DNA of 64,000 nt from Adiantum capillus-veneris. Lineage: Eukaryota; Streptophyta; Polypodiopsida; Polypodiales; Pteridaceae. The position numbers were made by a program, and so were the translations under genes. The stretch's first letter is position 1, and each line of letters begins with the position of its first letter. The stretch covers positions 3,728,501-3,792,500 of the forward strand of contig CM043954.1 in the NCBI GenBank assembly GCA_014529385.2. Direction: 5' to 3'. Positions 20,030 to 32,547 of this stretch are shown one piece after another. Under the pieces are notes generated by a model. The model did no database searches and was not told where the DNA came from. It saw only the letters and a program-made list of their open reading frames with translations.

Positions 20030-22060
20030 GGTGTTTATCCCACGACTCGCCAGAAATGCATTAAATTCATGAGACATATACTCCCCCCCCCCCTCGATCA
20101 GAACGGAGGGTGCCCATAGTACATTTCGAGACATTTTCAGCCATAGCTAGAAATTGTTTGAAGCACATAAACAATTTGTACTTCTCTTTAAGTGGATACA
20201 CCCATGCATGCCTGGAGTAATCATCAATGCAAGTCATGAAGTAAAGGTAATTGCCCAAGGACGGATTTTGCATGGGCCCACAAACATCACTATGCACAAG
20301 CTGTAACCTGCATGTGGCCCTAACTGAACCATCCTTTGAAAACCTTGGACACTGTATCTTACCCAAAATAGGGCCTTGAAAAACATGTTTGACACGTGCT
20401 TCAAGAGGCAAAAAATGAGCAACCATATCATATTTTTGCAAACACAGAAAACTGGCAAAATTCAGATGCCCAAAACATGCATGCCAAAGCTTTGCATCTG
20501 AAATAGCCTTTGAATCCACAACATTATTTGAAAAATTCTGTCCACACTTGTTATACAAAGTGTGCTTATATAACCCACGACATAAAATTCCAGATCAACA
20601 ATTTCATCACCAAAATTGAGATCATGTAATGTACATCTGTCATCCACAAATTTGACTACAAGACCAAGTCTAGCAAGTGCAGATACAGATAAAAGATTCT
20701 TCTTGATCCCTGGTACAGACAATGCATTAACAAGTGTGAAAGAACTGCAATTTGCAACAGTAAGCACAATCTTTCCAACTCCCTGAACCGGATAAGAGGC
20801 GTTGTTGGCACAAGTGATTGAATTCCCATGAGGGACAAACTCAAGTGAGGTAAACAAATCACGATGTGAGGTAATGTGCTTTGTAGCAACACTGTCAAAA
20901 TACCACACATGTGAATATGCAACAACATACATGCATGCATCATGGACATCAGAATCATAAGTACACTCTGCACTAAATCCCACTCTGCATCTACATCAGC
21001 ATCACAATCTCCTTTCACAGAAGACTCCACAATAGTTGCACTTGAATTGGACGTTGTAGTTGATTCGGCCTCTTTCGTATTAGCCTCTTTTGCCTTCAAT
21101 TTTGGACACTGCTTGATCAAGTGATCATTAGCTTTACAATAATGGCAACGCATCTTTTTGTGCTTTTATCAGAGCACAATTCCTAGACGAACTGCTGCGA
21201 GCAGAAGCATTAGGAACAAGTGATTTACCACTCACAGAAGAACCATGAGAAGTGGCTACATTGCTCTTACCACCTTTTCTTTGAGCACCAATAAAGGAAT
21301 GTTCAATTGTACACTATGTAGTTCTATTTTTTTTTTTTAAGTGAATCTTGCAGCAGCAATGTGCATAATGCATCAAACATGATAACTTCTGGACTTCCTT
21401 GGGTCATAAGTCTACAAGTACTAGCAAAATTCTGGTAAGAATCTGGCAAAGCATCAAGAACAGTCTGCACAAGGGAATTTTCAGAAGTGACTTCACCTGC
21501 AAAAATAAGTTTCTCATTGTTATCCTTGACACCAAAAGGAAGGTGTCCATCTCATCTTCCTCATGCATAATCTTCGACTCTAGCTCTTTACACAGCAATG
21601 CAATTTTAGCCTCATTTTGTGACTTGTATAAAGACCAGTAAAATATTCCAAGCCTATTTTGTAGATTTTCTTGAACTAATATGAGGCGTTATAGTGAGCT
21701 TCACGACAATCCAATCAATGCATGAGCTTGCGCATCTTTTACATCCCAACGAGATTGCTCTAGGCAAAACAGCTCTAGCACAGCAGTAGCAATCTTGCCA
21801 CCAAAACCTGCAACATCCTCAACATCGCCTACATCCTTAGAACTAGGATGTATATCAATGCCCTGCACAATATTCCAAACGCCCTTTGACACAAGGACAT
21901 GTTGCATCATATAAGCCCACATAGGGTAATTGTCCCCATCCAATCTGTCCTCAGTAGCAACAAACATCTTGAACACATATGTGTTGTTGTCACCCATGGC
22001 AAATGCTACACCTAATGTGAAAACTGCCCAAAAAGAGGAGAAATGAAGTGAAAACAACAC
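20030..22060 (-). pseudogene. Element A gag, protease and integrase front part (broken)
   Basis: Several frames. Gag N-part is at 22,060-21,701 (VFKMF, DRLDGDNYPMWAYMMQHVL) and its middle at about 21,598-21,404. The knuckle is near 21,153 (CHYCKANDHLIKQC). Protease is in 20,983-20,462, where the active triplet reads DSV (20,896-20,888) instead of DSG. The integrase zinc domain and core are at 20,558-20,067 (VHSDVCGPMQNPSL, LRSDRGG). At 20,029 the frame is cut by element B and resumes at 14,894. Much more diverged from B than B's LTRs are from each other, so A is the older insertion. Confidence 0.82.
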
Positions 22061-22260
22061 ATGCTATATATCACAAACTGTAGAAGACTATAACGGACTT
22101 GTTATGCAGAACATGGCACTCACAAAAATTCTGCACAAAATGTCAAAATTGCCTAATCAACACTATCTGTAGTGAAAACAGAGGCTGAAATGAGCCCCAA
22201 AGTAATTGTCGACCTGTTGATGACTAAGCTCGAGAGGAGGCAACCTACTCTGATACTAAT

Positions 22261-22548
22261 TGTTGGAATTAGGGTTGCAAGAAAACACACGCATCTTGGA
22301 GAAGACGAAGGAAGCTCAAGGCACACAACAGAGAGTGTATTACTTAGTGTGCAATGGAAAGATGAAATATCTCTAGAGTGTATTACTTAGTGTGCAATGG
22401 AAATATGAAATAGCTCTAGAGTGATGTGCGTATATACAATGCACGGGGGGGAACCTCCTAGTGAGGGAAAAAATGCCCCGATGGTCACAAGTGTGTTCAC
22501 ACACTTGTGATGTGTTCACACACATCACTACCACATGTATATGGTGTA
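22261..22548 (-). repeat. 5' LTR of element A, with internal duplication
   Basis: Plus-strand start TGTTGGAATTAGGG. It is longer than the other family LTRs because about 43 bp around TTACTTAGTGTGCAATGGAA is doubled (22,340-22,420), and a further short repeat lies near 22,490-22,525. Primer site is at the left, degenerate (ATTAGTATCAGAG on the minus strand). The right edge is altered (ATGGTGTAA). Confidence 0.8.
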
Positions 22549-23224
22549 ATGGAAATGGCCTATGAACTTTGGATAGCAGAATTAGGAGAATTAGAGTGAG
22601 CATTTTCGTGAGACTACTTTGAGAACATAGAGGGTGAACTTAATTAGTGGTAGCAACATAACCATAGTGCTTAATTAACTTGGTATGAACAATACTTTTG
22701 CAAGAGAGAGAGTTTAGAGAACTTGACAACAGTTGAGGACCAGATTTATGTGGAGCCAGTCCCCCTCCAATAGGCTTGTATTATAGATTCTCTCATCAAG
22801 AGAGACTTGGTACAAAATAGTCTCTATGTTCCTTGTGACATAGGTGATGCAATGAATACGGAAAGCTTTATGCATCACGAGCATAACATGGACTTGTAAA
22901 AAGCATTAACCATCCCCCGCCTCAGTCCCAAGGCCTCAAACACCTTCAAAGGTGGAGAGAGCTACCAGGGAATGAGGATAGGGAAGAGGAAGAAGAAACA
23001 TTCATAGGAGAAATAAATAGTTCCTCACTTATCATCACTCTTCTTGCTAATTAGCATACATAATAGCATAGTAATGAAGATGGAGAAGATGGAAAGCTTA
23101 AGCATTGGAGCATGATTCTTGGTTGGATTTGCATTTCATAGCCAAGAGAGTTGGTGTAGGCTCTCAACTTCTCTACAAGCTTGAAGAAAGAGGTGGAGCT
23201 CTTGCACTTTGCAACTCACACAAT

Positions 23225-23271
<47 letters not shown>

Positions 23272-23596
23272 GGGGGGGGTAGTAGAGTATATTCCCCAAG
23301 CTAGCCCCCTCCTTACTTTGGTCGATCCCCTCTTCTAGCAGTGCTAGCACTTGATTGGACCTCCTCAAGCTTGGCCAATCACATGCTTAGTGCATATCGA
23401 GCAACAAGGGTAGCCTTGGGACAAGTGTCCCCCTTTCCCCTTTGAGAGAGAGGACTTAATAAACGCATAAACAATTAATTAAATAAACTAAATTATCATT
23501 GGACCCTTGGGAGGCCAACCAATAGGCTTAGGCACACTATGACGGCAAAATGAAGAGAAGCTTGACAAGTGTCCTAGTTGCTTTCTTTGTATCAAG
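22549..23596. other. No gene seen
   Basis: Spacer between element A and repeat R. No supported coding frame. Contains the GT/G microsatellite below. Confidence 0.5.
23227..23279 (+). repeat. (GT)14 followed by (G)25
   Basis: A GT run that passes directly into 25 consecutive G. The same arrangement occurs at 38,246-38,306. The G run could form a quadruplex. Confidence 0.95.
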
Positions 23597-23625
23597 CTTG
23601 CCTTGTGTGAGGGTGTGTGTGTTCT
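23597..23625 (+). repeat. Dispersed repeat R, copy 2, left piece
   Basis: Matches 4,765-4,793. The rest of this copy is at 29,966-30,467, beyond element E. Confidence 0.75.
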
Positions 23626-23943
23626 TGTTAACCGACAAGACAGGCAGTTGAGTCAATATTGTGTGAATAGGAGGCTTGGGGACTGCTTACCGCTTCCTAT
23701 TGCTTGGTGTTGACCTTGGGGATAAAGACATTACAAGAGGCAGTTGAGTCATTGCCGATGAGAGGCGCACTCTAACTGGAACATTCAAGGGTTAGTTGGC
23801 TAAGAATGGGCTCCCAAGTGTGAATGGGCGAGCTCATATAAAAGTCATCTAAACCTAAAAACCATTCATTCTCTCATCTGTGCAATTAAAGAGTGCTCTT
23901 GCTCCATCTCCATCTTCTTCTTCTTCTCCTTGTGTGTGTGTAT

Positions 23944-23976
<33 letters not shown>

Positions 23977-24219
23977 TGTATGTGTGATTGAGCATTACGA
24001 AGGCGCGACGATGGCGAGGCGGTTGAGCGCGGCACGGCGGTAGCTCCCTCTTCTTCGCAGCGAGGAATCCTCCACGAAAGTGAGTGTAGGGCAATGAGTG
24101 ACACACCCTTGCTCTCTTGAGCTTGCTAGAGAAATCTAGTTGTGTGCTTGCAGCCATTTGTGGCTAGCACACAGTGCAAGGCAAGTCCCTTGCTTTGACA
24201 CATGCGAAAGACGCGCATA
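23626..24219 (+). repeat. 5' LTR of element E (594 bp)
   Basis: TGTTAACCGACAAG ... CGCGCATA. It has a TATA-like CATATAAAAG at about 23,835 and a short GA run near 23,949-23,976. The ~97-bp subunit (GTTGAGTCAATA...ACATTACAAGAGG) is present once plus a stub. Confidence 0.85.
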
Positions 24220-24240
24220 TTTTCGGCGCCGCTGCCGGGT
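24220..24240 (+). promoter_or_regulatory. Primer-binding site of element E
   Basis: TTTTCGGCGCCGCTGCCGGG directly after the LTR. This matches the conserved primer region of Athila-type gypsy elements (TGGCGCCGTTGCCGGGG style) except for small differences. Confidence 0.75.
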
Positions 24241-25105
24241 AAATGTCCTGCATTAAGCTCAAGTAGCACTCTATGCTGCTTTGTGGTGCATTATGAAATG
24301 TAGGAAAGGTAGAGAAAGAAGGTGTGTGGCTTGTTGAGAAGGATTTGGTTTTGTTGCAGTGTACTGTTTTTGTTAATAAGGTGTTGCAATCTACTATTTT
24401 TTATGTTCATAAGGTGTTAGAATTAAGGTAGTAGATCTACAATGTTATCTCTGTAAGGTACAATAAGTAGATCTGTTAGTTAATTAGTTGTTGTAGTATT
24501 GTGTTAGTGTGTAACAGTAGCCCTATTAGTTGCAAGTAGGTAGGTTAGGTGTGTGACCTTATCCAAAAAAAAAAGAATTTAAAGGTAGGACCGGGGTCAA
24601 GAACATTCCCCACACCCAATCCCAGACCCAAGCCCAAGCTCACGCTCAAGCTCAGGCCTCAATCACCCTTTAAAATTACTTATTTTAGCTTCACGCGTAA
24701 GTAAAAATCGACCCTTTTGAGGATCAATGGAGCTTCACGTAACTGAACACTGTGTTGGGAGCGATATGCTTGTTTTGAGCTATCACACACTCTAATTCAA
24801 AAACTGATCCTTAAAAAAAACAACATTTAAAAACATCAAAAAACGAGTGAAAACGGGGTGCAAAACGCCCAAAAAATCAAGCGGTTAACCTTCGAGGGTA
24901 TTCGCCGACGCTTGTAGGGTGCCAAAGGCACATGCATCTGTGCTCTAGTCATGTGCTAGAGGCCAAGTAACTAGCGAGCATTTCAACTTACACGAGTTCT
25001 CAATATCCACCTACCTTAGGTTCCGGGCCCTCGACGGGGACCCAAGGTAGTACCACTCATGACCCGCATATTGCATCCAGTGACTCTTCCTCTGACTACA
25101 AGGTC

Positions 25106-25648
25106 ATGGAGGGTTACCCAACAACTAATCCTGATAGCTCAAGCCAATACATGCATGCCATGGGCCCACAGTCCAGGCCGAGCGTGCTTAGTCGCTTGAA
25201 GGAAACCTTTAGTAGATCCACTCACTTCAGACATGGAGCTAACGATGTAAATGAGGGGGAGGAGATCCCACAAATCATAGTTGTAAACATGTTAGGTGTA
25301 GTGTATATAACCTCTGACGATAAAAGAGAGGCAGACCTACCTAAGAGTGAAATTGATAATACCTCAGGGGATTCTGACCAACACACCTCAGAAATGGAAT
25401 CTCAGGAAGAGATTGATTCAGGGCTAGAGGAAATGATCAATAAATCAAGTCAAGAAAATAAACACTCAAGGCCTAGTACAACAGCCTATGGTGATTTATC
25501 CGAGAGTGAAGAGGGTAGAAGCGAAGACATATCAAGCACGTTTAATTCAAACATAACCCAAAATCGAAACCTCAGAAAGAAAAGAAGGTCATACAAGAGA
25601 CGACTATATCGAGCAAATGTGCGTGCTAGAGTAAATGAAAAGAAGTAG
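25106..25648 (+). CDS. Element E charged protein, 180 aa (gag-like position)
   Basis: Begins MEGYPTTNPDSSSQYMHAMG. It is Ser/Glu/Asp-rich in the middle and ends with a basic tract (RNLRKKRRSYKRRLYRANVR). It lies just before the protease-like domain, where gag C-termini sit, and the basic tail could bind nucleic acid. No CCHC knuckle is visible. Not recognised beyond that. Confidence 0.45.
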   Translation: MEGYPTTNPDSSSQYMHAMGPQSRPSVLSRLKETFSRSTHFRHGANDVNEGEEIPQIIVVNMLGVVYITSDDKREADLPKSEIDNTSGDSDQHTSEMESQEEIDSGLEEMINKSSQENKHSRPSTTAYGDLSESEEGRSEDISSTFNSNITQNRNLRKKRRSYKRRLYRANVRARVNEKK

Positions 25649-25726
25649 AGGCCAACCAAGGAGTTACACATGCATTCCATGTTGAAACAAAGGATGATGG
25701 GTTGGACTCTGACACACCTCTATGAT

Positions 25727-26007
25727 ACCCTATTGAGCTAAATAGCGCATATGTAAAAGGGCTATATAACGCCTTATTGGACATGGGTGCTAAGTATAAT
25801 CTTCTATCATATGGGGTGTGGTGTCAATTAGGGAAGCCACCTCTATCTAATAGTATTATCCAAGTCAAGGGTGTCAACAAGAAAAAAATTGCGGTTTTTG
25901 GAATCTGGCACACTTTTGTCAGTTATGACAATGGGGTTGTAGCTCAAGATTTTTTGTTCATGCCTATTAGAACTATGGAGGGTAATATAAACCTAGGACA
26001 CAGGTGA
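25727..26007 (+). pseudogene. Element E retropepsin-like domain
   Basis: The frame runs from a TGA near 25,722 to the TGA at 26,005-26,007. It reads ALLDMGAKYNLLSYGVWCQL, with DMG (25,780-25,788) in place of DTG/DSG. Then follow VKGVNKKKIAVFGIWHTFVS and AQDFLFM, the strands expected for a gypsy protease. No ATG starts this frame, and gag lies in a different frame, so it is either a frameshifted product or a decayed part of a polyprotein. Confidence 0.6.
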
Positions 26008-26213
26008 ATGATAGCCACCAAATGCACTATTGATTGGGGGACTGGGGGTGTCACAACGCAAAAACCAACTCTTAATCGTGCCACTCAAGTCATAGTCCCT
26101 GAGATATTTCCTCTTAAGGAAATAAAACCAAAAACATTGCATGTCCAAGAGGTTGAACCATATGTCCCCATAGCCCAACTCTCTAGAGCTTCAATTGTTG
26201 TAGTTGAAATAAG

Positions 26214-26798
26214 CTTGAGACACACAAGACCCATCCTAATATAACAAAGAAAACATACAAGTGGGTCCCTAAAGCTTCCTTAGCGACCATAGCTAGTGCT
26301 AAAAGACGGGATTCTGGTAAGAGACGTCCCACTCACCCTAAGAAATGTAAAGAAACATTGCATTGGATTCCCAAAAAACTATTGGAAGCCCAAGGCTACT
26401 ATGAAGGAAACGCTCAAATTTGGGTGTCAAAACCTAAATTGTGCTCTTACTTCTCACCTGGCCCATGTCAGCCCAATCATATAGCTCCAAAATGAATTGA
26501 AGATCGCGGAAAGGAAAACATCACGGAATGCTACACACCCGCTCCAGAGGTAGTTTGGGTACCAAAGAAAGAACGATTTATTCCACCTAGCTCAAGAACA
26601 GTGAAGTCAAATGAAGCTTCTTGCTCTTCATGTAGTTCCCATACGGAAATAGAAGCTTTGACACAACCTACACTTACCATTGTAAATGTCCATACAAACA
26701 AGGAAGACTTTGCACCTCTTGTTGTAAGTTCACCCACCACCTGCAATAACGTTGCAAATAAAATCATGGGAGAGTACCTTACCACCCTTGCAAATTGA
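26214..26798 (+). pseudogene. Element E ORF with four W-[VI]-[PS]-K motifs
   Basis: One frame interrupted by a single TGA at 26,493-26,495. It contains YKWVPKASL, LHWIPKKLL, QIWVSKPKL and VVWVPKKERF, spaced by 20-45 residues, with two Cys-rich short stretches (KCKET, GPCQPNH). The last part is Ser/Thr-rich and ends EYLTTLAN. The repeated aromatic-basic motif suggests a protein- or RNA-contact repeat, but I cannot name the family. Confidence 0.45.
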
Positions 26799-27162
26799 TG
26801 AAATGCATAGGGAGGTCGAAAACTATTGGTTAAAGCCTTCACCCATAACGACCTAGAACAATTGGTTTCAAAAGGTGACGACATCATTCCAAAAGGTATG
26901 ATCTACCCAAGGAAGGGAGGGGTGTCTGCTGACATCCTTCATCCACTTGCTTCCCTCTCAAACTTCCTCCCTGACCTCTCAATCTCCCAATCTTAGGAAA
27001 TGTATATATAAAGCCTTATACTCACAAAAACAAGATAAAAAAGTAAAAGAGTAAGAGCCACCCAATAAAAATCTGGAAACCTACGAGTTCTATACATAAC
27101 ACAAAATCATAAAAACACATTATGCACAAGGAAACAACCTTTAGACACAACCCTTATAATAT

Positions 27163-27621
27163 TTGCACTCCAATCATCATCTATCTATGTGTACAGATAT
27201 GGCTAGTATGCTAGAGTCATCCACTCCTACCTTAGGTGAGAGGTACCCTCGTTACTTTTCACAAGTGTTTCACATGGTCTTTCCAGTGCTTGCTTGTGAA
27301 TGGGATTTGGTAGGTACGCTAGCATGTGAGAGAAATTTCGACGAGTTAAAATGGTTGATACGTCTTTTGACCACGATTGATCCATACTTAGTAGAGAGCA
27401 TTTCTCCCATTGCACAAGACTACCCTCTTGACCAAGATGACTATAGACATCTAGTGACCTTCTTAGTAAACATTGGTGCCCCTAATGATGAAGACAATTT
27501 ACATGATTACACAGATGGCACGTATGGTCTCATAGATGATGACTTTGTTTTTCTTAACGACGAGGATAGGGGTTTAACCTTAGGGTTCTCCCCCAATCTG
27601 TACAATATCCTATTCCCTTGA
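27163..27621 (+). CDS. Element E acidic ORF, 152 aa
   Basis: An intact frame with ATG at 27,163 (a second Met at 27,187 is possible). It is acidic, with aromatic and Asp-rich stretches (AQDYPLDQDDYRHL, DDDFVFLNDEDRGL) and a VFPVLACEWDL core. No signal peptide, knuckle or catalytic motif. It sits in the 3' third of the element, where some plant gypsy elements carry an extra ORF. Confidence 0.45.
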   Translation: MHSNHHLSMCTDMASMLESSTPTLGERYPRYFSQVFHMVFPVLACEWDLVGTLACERNFDELKWLIRLLTTIDPYLVESISPIAQDYPLDQDDYRHLVTFLVNIGAPNDEDNLHDYTDGTYGLIDDDFVFLNDEDRGLTLGFSPNLYNILFP

Positions 27622-28969
27622 CACACTCAAGGGGGAGTGCAAATGATAGGTTAGGGTTCCTTATGTTGTTCAATACGGGTTGGTGCCTATTTCCATTGAT
27701 GTGCCTCCTAGAGGTATTCTTGTGTTTCATAGTGTGTACAGGAATTTGTTGATGTTGTTAGGATTTGGACCTTCATGGAATCTTTCTCTCATTCAATCTT
27801 CAAATCAAGCGCGATCATCAACACAAACAAGTGTTTCTTATCCATTAGCATTGCCCCTTATCTTTTTTGCATCCATGTTTGTCTGCTTTAATTGTGATTT
27901 GTAGCACAATATTCAGTGAATTTGCTTAGTACCAAACATTAAATTCAATGTAATTTTTTGTCATAATCACTTGTCTAGGTTTACAAATCAAGCAATCCGA
28001 CTAAGCTAGTTTGACCAAGCTAGGCGTTAGAGATCTTCTTTTAATACCATGGGGAATGCCTTCCTAATGATCAATGGTTACTTAGGTTCTTAATCCAATT
28101 TAGGCAGCATTGTGTGCAATGTACTAGGTCTTTCTAGTGGGCTTAGTCCCTATTGACCTTTACCTTTACCTTTAGTTTACTAATGTGATGAGCCTCGGGA
28201 GGGTAACATTGTCATATGGCCCACCGAATTTACAAAATTAAAATGTTGAAAACGAACAAACAAACAAAATCAAAGTGCCACAATGTAAAATCTTAAGCGG
28301 GAAGAGAAATTTCAATTTGATTTGGTACTTCACTCACATGTATCACCTATGGTACTAGAGCCCTAGAGGTTTCCAATGTGGGCGCTTTTCCTTGAAAAGC
28401 AAAAAAACCAAGGCATACAAAATAAGCACAAACATCAAAATTGCATCAAGGTGAAAAGACTTTGGGGGGTCCAAGAAAAGGAAATAAGTCAGGCGATGAT
28501 TTCATAAGCAATTCCTTTTATCATAGCTTAACTAAAAGTTCTTCTAAGTATAGCCTCTAGTCAGCCCTCGAACATGAAAGACTTGGCTCTCGCAATTAAA
28601 CAACTTAACTGACCAAAAAAATTTGAGAAGCTTGCACGTGGTATTAATAGTTGATCTCTAGTGCCTTTCGACAGTTAAATTAGCGACCCCAGACTTGTTT
28701 AGTTTTTTACCTTTACAATTGTTTAGGCGTTTGATTATATTACAATTTAATGTTATTGCTCTCAACTGGTTTAAAATTCTATTAAAAAGCATATGTAGTT
28801 GTCTGCCTACAACTACATATGCGTTTTAATTGTAAATGAGAATGCAATTACTGTGCCAATGTTGTTTGATTTTGCAGTGACTGAAGAAGGCTAAGGACAT
28901 TCATCTCAAATGCTCTTCCACCTTGACAACGAACTTCAACTCAATAGATTCCAAGGACGGAATCTACAT

Positions 28970-28983
28970 CAAGAAGGGGGGCA
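28970..28983 (+). promoter_or_regulatory. Polypurine tract of element E
   Basis: AAGAAGGGGGGCA immediately 5' of the 3' LTR start TGTTAAC. Confidence 0.8.
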
Positions 28984-29965
<982 letters not shown>

Positions 29966-30467
29966 ATTCTCTCTCTAGCTCCTACAAAGAGGGCTCGCCC
30001 CCTCATGAGTAGGGATGTGCTTTGACTTTTGAACACCATAACCCCTCAAGCACCTTAGCACCTTAGTCATTAAGCACCTCAAGCACCTTAAGCACCTTAG
30101 TCAGCAAGCACGTCAAGCACCTCAAGCACCTTAATCAGCAAAGCACGACAAGCACCTCAAGCTTGGGCCGGGTTCCCACCTAAAGCATAGCCCTAGCTTG
30201 CCTAAGGTCGGGATTTTTAGCACTAACCTTTGGAGATCTTTAATGAAGCTAACCCTAAGATCTAGAAGCTCCATAAGCTAGCCTTGCTCTTTGACGGGTC
30301 ATCTCTCGTTTGGATCCCCTTTAACCTTGGCCCCATGTTGAGATAGATCCATAAGCACATGTCTATATTCTAACCCTTGTTCCCATTTATTCTCTCACAT
30401 TAAATGATCACTTTAATATGAGAAAATCTTTGGATTGGTTAGATATTATATTTTATGACATTACCTC
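29966..30467 (+). repeat. Dispersed repeat R, copy 2, right piece
   Basis: Continues the copy cut at 23,625 and matches about 4,789-5,239 at high similarity, including the CAAGCACCTTAG short-unit array (30,050-30,150). Confidence 0.8.
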
Positions 30468-30839
30468 TCTATTGAAATCATAGTCGTCCTCAACTACGAG
30501 GTAGAAGAGATAAAGCCTTAGTCATTAATCAATGTGTCTTAGCGGGTAGAGGATCCCTTTTTACCCTATGACATCATTCCACGATGGATGACTAATCCAT
30601 TTGGTGCTTGGGAGACGTATAAGATGCCGCAAGCATGTCTACTCTTTAGTCCATTTCATTCTCCCAAGTAGAGTGACAAATTCTACTTGGTGTTTGAGAG
30701 ACGTCCTCATCACAAACATGATTATAAGCATGCATACTACTTAAATTTTTGCACAATAAAAAGAGAATTAGTCTTAAAAGAAAAAAACATTGATCATTAA
30801 AAAGAAACATGTACATTTGTTTACTCTAATGTAGCATTG
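30468..30839. other. No gene seen
   Basis: AT-rich, next to the 3' end of element D on the minus strand. It may be D's 3' untranslated region or LTR, but no LTR pair was found. Confidence 0.4.
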
Positions 30840-31136
30840 TAAGCATTGACAAGGTTCATACTATCCTTAAGCTGTATTCTTTGCATCCATCTAGCATCTT
30901 CAAAAGGATAATTCTTGACTTAATAAGATATCATCAGATAATCTTACCATGTCGTGGTACCTTGCCTTCATGCCAAAGGATAGCTTCGAGTTGTAGTACC
31001 TCTTCTTGGTCTTCAATTTCTGGAGGGTCTTCAATATTGGTTCACTTTGTGGCTCTTCTTTGTAGGGCTTAAGTAGGCTCGCATGAAAAGCATTGTGTAT
31101 GAGCCAATGGTTGGGCAGCTTGATAAGCCATCTCAT
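30840..31136 (-). pseudogene. Element D integrase C-terminus with chromodomain-like end
   Basis: In broken frames it reads PNHWLIHNAFHASLLKPY, the usual gypsy 'H.VFHVSLLK.Y' motif. Then follow RHGKII, YLIK and NYPFEDARWMQ, which resemble the last strand and helix of chromovirus chromodomains (YLVKW.GYP...TWE). Two stops and a frameshift are present. Confidence 0.6.
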
Positions 31137-32427
31137 TGATTGGCTTTAAGATTTGAAAAGGACCATAGTATCTTTTTGCTAGTTTAGCATAATACTTTTG
31201 ATGGCTCGTAGAATTTTTTCTCGTCGTTTTCCTCAATTGAGCCTTGGGAAAATTAAGTAAGACCCAATCATTTTCTTTCAACATTAAGGCCCTTATGTGC
31301 TTGTCAGCAGCATCTTTTTGCCTTAGTTGAGAGATGGATTTAGCCTCCTTAATCTTTTGAAAAGATTCTTGTAGGTCACGACTATACTCATCGACAGCGA
31401 AGATCTTCCCATGTACTTTAAGTAGCAAGGGACTTTTAGGTCTTCCCTCAATGAATTCAAAAGGTGCTTTTCCCGTAGAAGTATAGACAATGTTATTGTA
31501 CGCATACTCTACAAGGGGTAGATACTTTTCCCATTGTGAGCATTGATCTACTTTTGTAACATAAGTCTTTAGTAGACTGAGAATCGTAAGATTGACTACC
31601 TCACTTTGGCCATCCGTTTGTGGGTGATACGCCAAAGAGAGATTCAATCTTGTAACTATATTTTCAAAGAGACCTTTCCAGAAATTATTGGTCATTCTAG
31701 GATCTCTATCTGACACAATGAATGTTGGAAATCCATGGTGTTTGAAAATGTGAGATATGAAGAGAGCTTCCATTTGATGTATCTTAATAGTCTTTTTGAC
31801 AGGAATAAAGTGTGCTTGCTTGCTAAAGCTGTTGACTGTTGTCCATATTCCCGTATTCCCATGGATAGACTTGGGTAATCCAAAGATACAATCCATGGAT
31901 ATACTCTCCCATGGTGAATTAGGGATTGGTAATGACTGGAGTAATCCAAGTTGCTTCCCTCTATCATACTTAGTCTTTGGGCATACCGCCCATTTTGAAA
32001 CATACTCTTGTATGTCTACTTTCATGGTAGGCCAATAGAAGTACGTCTCTACTCCTCGAACAGTGGCCCTATTCCCCGCATAGAGAGGAGCATGGGATTC
32101 ATACATGACTTTCTCACAAAGGGAGTGGGTAACACATAGCCTATTTCCATGGAGAAGATAACCATCCTGCAAGGTGAATGGTTCTTCTTTCTTTCCCAAA
32201 GCAAGGGCTGACATTATGTCTTTAAAGTCAGGGTCAGTAGCATACTCATCTATCATAGAAGATAGATCATTATGAGTTGCTATAGACACCGCATTAACTT
32301 TTGGTCGTCGTGAAAGTGCATCGGCCACTTGATTGTGCTTACCAGCAATGTGAGCAATATCAAAATAAAATTGCGAAAGAAAATTTGTCCACCTCATTTG
32401 TTTGTTGGAAAGCTTGGTTTGCGTCAT
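31069..32427 (-). CDS. Element D RNase H end and integrase (452 aa)
   Basis: Starts in the RNase H tail (NKQMRWTNFLSQFYFDIAHI, AGKHNQVADALSRRP). The integrase zinc region reads SHAPLYAGNRATVRG and YVSKWAVCPKTK; against the family H...H / C..C pattern, the second His and first Cys appear replaced (N and W). Core residues are in SMDCIFGLPKS (first Asp), VSDRDPRMTNNFW (second Asp) and HPQTDGQSEVVN (Glu). It ends in the GPFQILKPI part of the C-terminal domain. The core frame is intact over 450 codons, but the zinc-site changes suggest decay. Confidence 0.88.
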   Translation of the reverse strand: MTQTKLSNKQMRWTNFLSQFYFDIAHIAGKHNQVADALSRRPKVNAVSIATHNDLSSMIDEYATDPDFKDIMSALALGKKEEPFTLQDGYLLHGNRLCVTHSLCEKVMYESHAPLYAGNRATVRGVETYFYWPTMKVDIQEYVSKWAVCPKTKYDRGKQLGLLQSLPIPNSPWESISMDCIFGLPKSIHGNTGIWTTVNSFSKQAHFIPVKKTIKIHQMEALFISHIFKHHGFPTFIVSDRDPRMTNNFWKGLFENIVTRLNLSLAYHPQTDGQSEVVNLTILSLLKTYVTKVDQCSQWEKYLPLVEYAYNNIVYTSTGKAPFEFIEGRPKSPLLLKVHGKIFAVDEYSRDLQESFQKIKEAKSISQLRQKDAADKHIRALMLKENDWVLLNFPKAQLRKTTRKNSTSHQKYYAKLAKRYYGPFQILKPINEMAYQAAQPLAHTQCFSCEPT

Positions 32428-32547
32428 GAAATACTTGAGACTTTGGTGGTCAGTTCACAAAATAAATGGAGTCCCCAATAGATAGTGCTTCCATGTGTCT
32501 AGGGCATGTAGAACAGCTAAAATCTCTTTTTCGTGTATGCCCAAGAC

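Larger units (their letters stand above)
11974..22548 (-). mobile_element. Old Ty1/copia element A, with B and a MITE inserted in it
   Basis: Minus-oriented element of the same family as B and C. Its 3' LTR is 11,974-12,201 and its 5' LTR 22,261-22,548. The body is 12,202-14,899 plus 20,030-22,260, split by element B. Coding segments are heavily broken. No clean target-site duplication was found (left flank TCCAC), and the right LTR edge is degenerate. Confidence 0.8.

Noticed and set aside
22549-22570. Target-site duplication for element A
   Set aside because: Left flank TCCAC has no match beside the degenerate right LTR edge.
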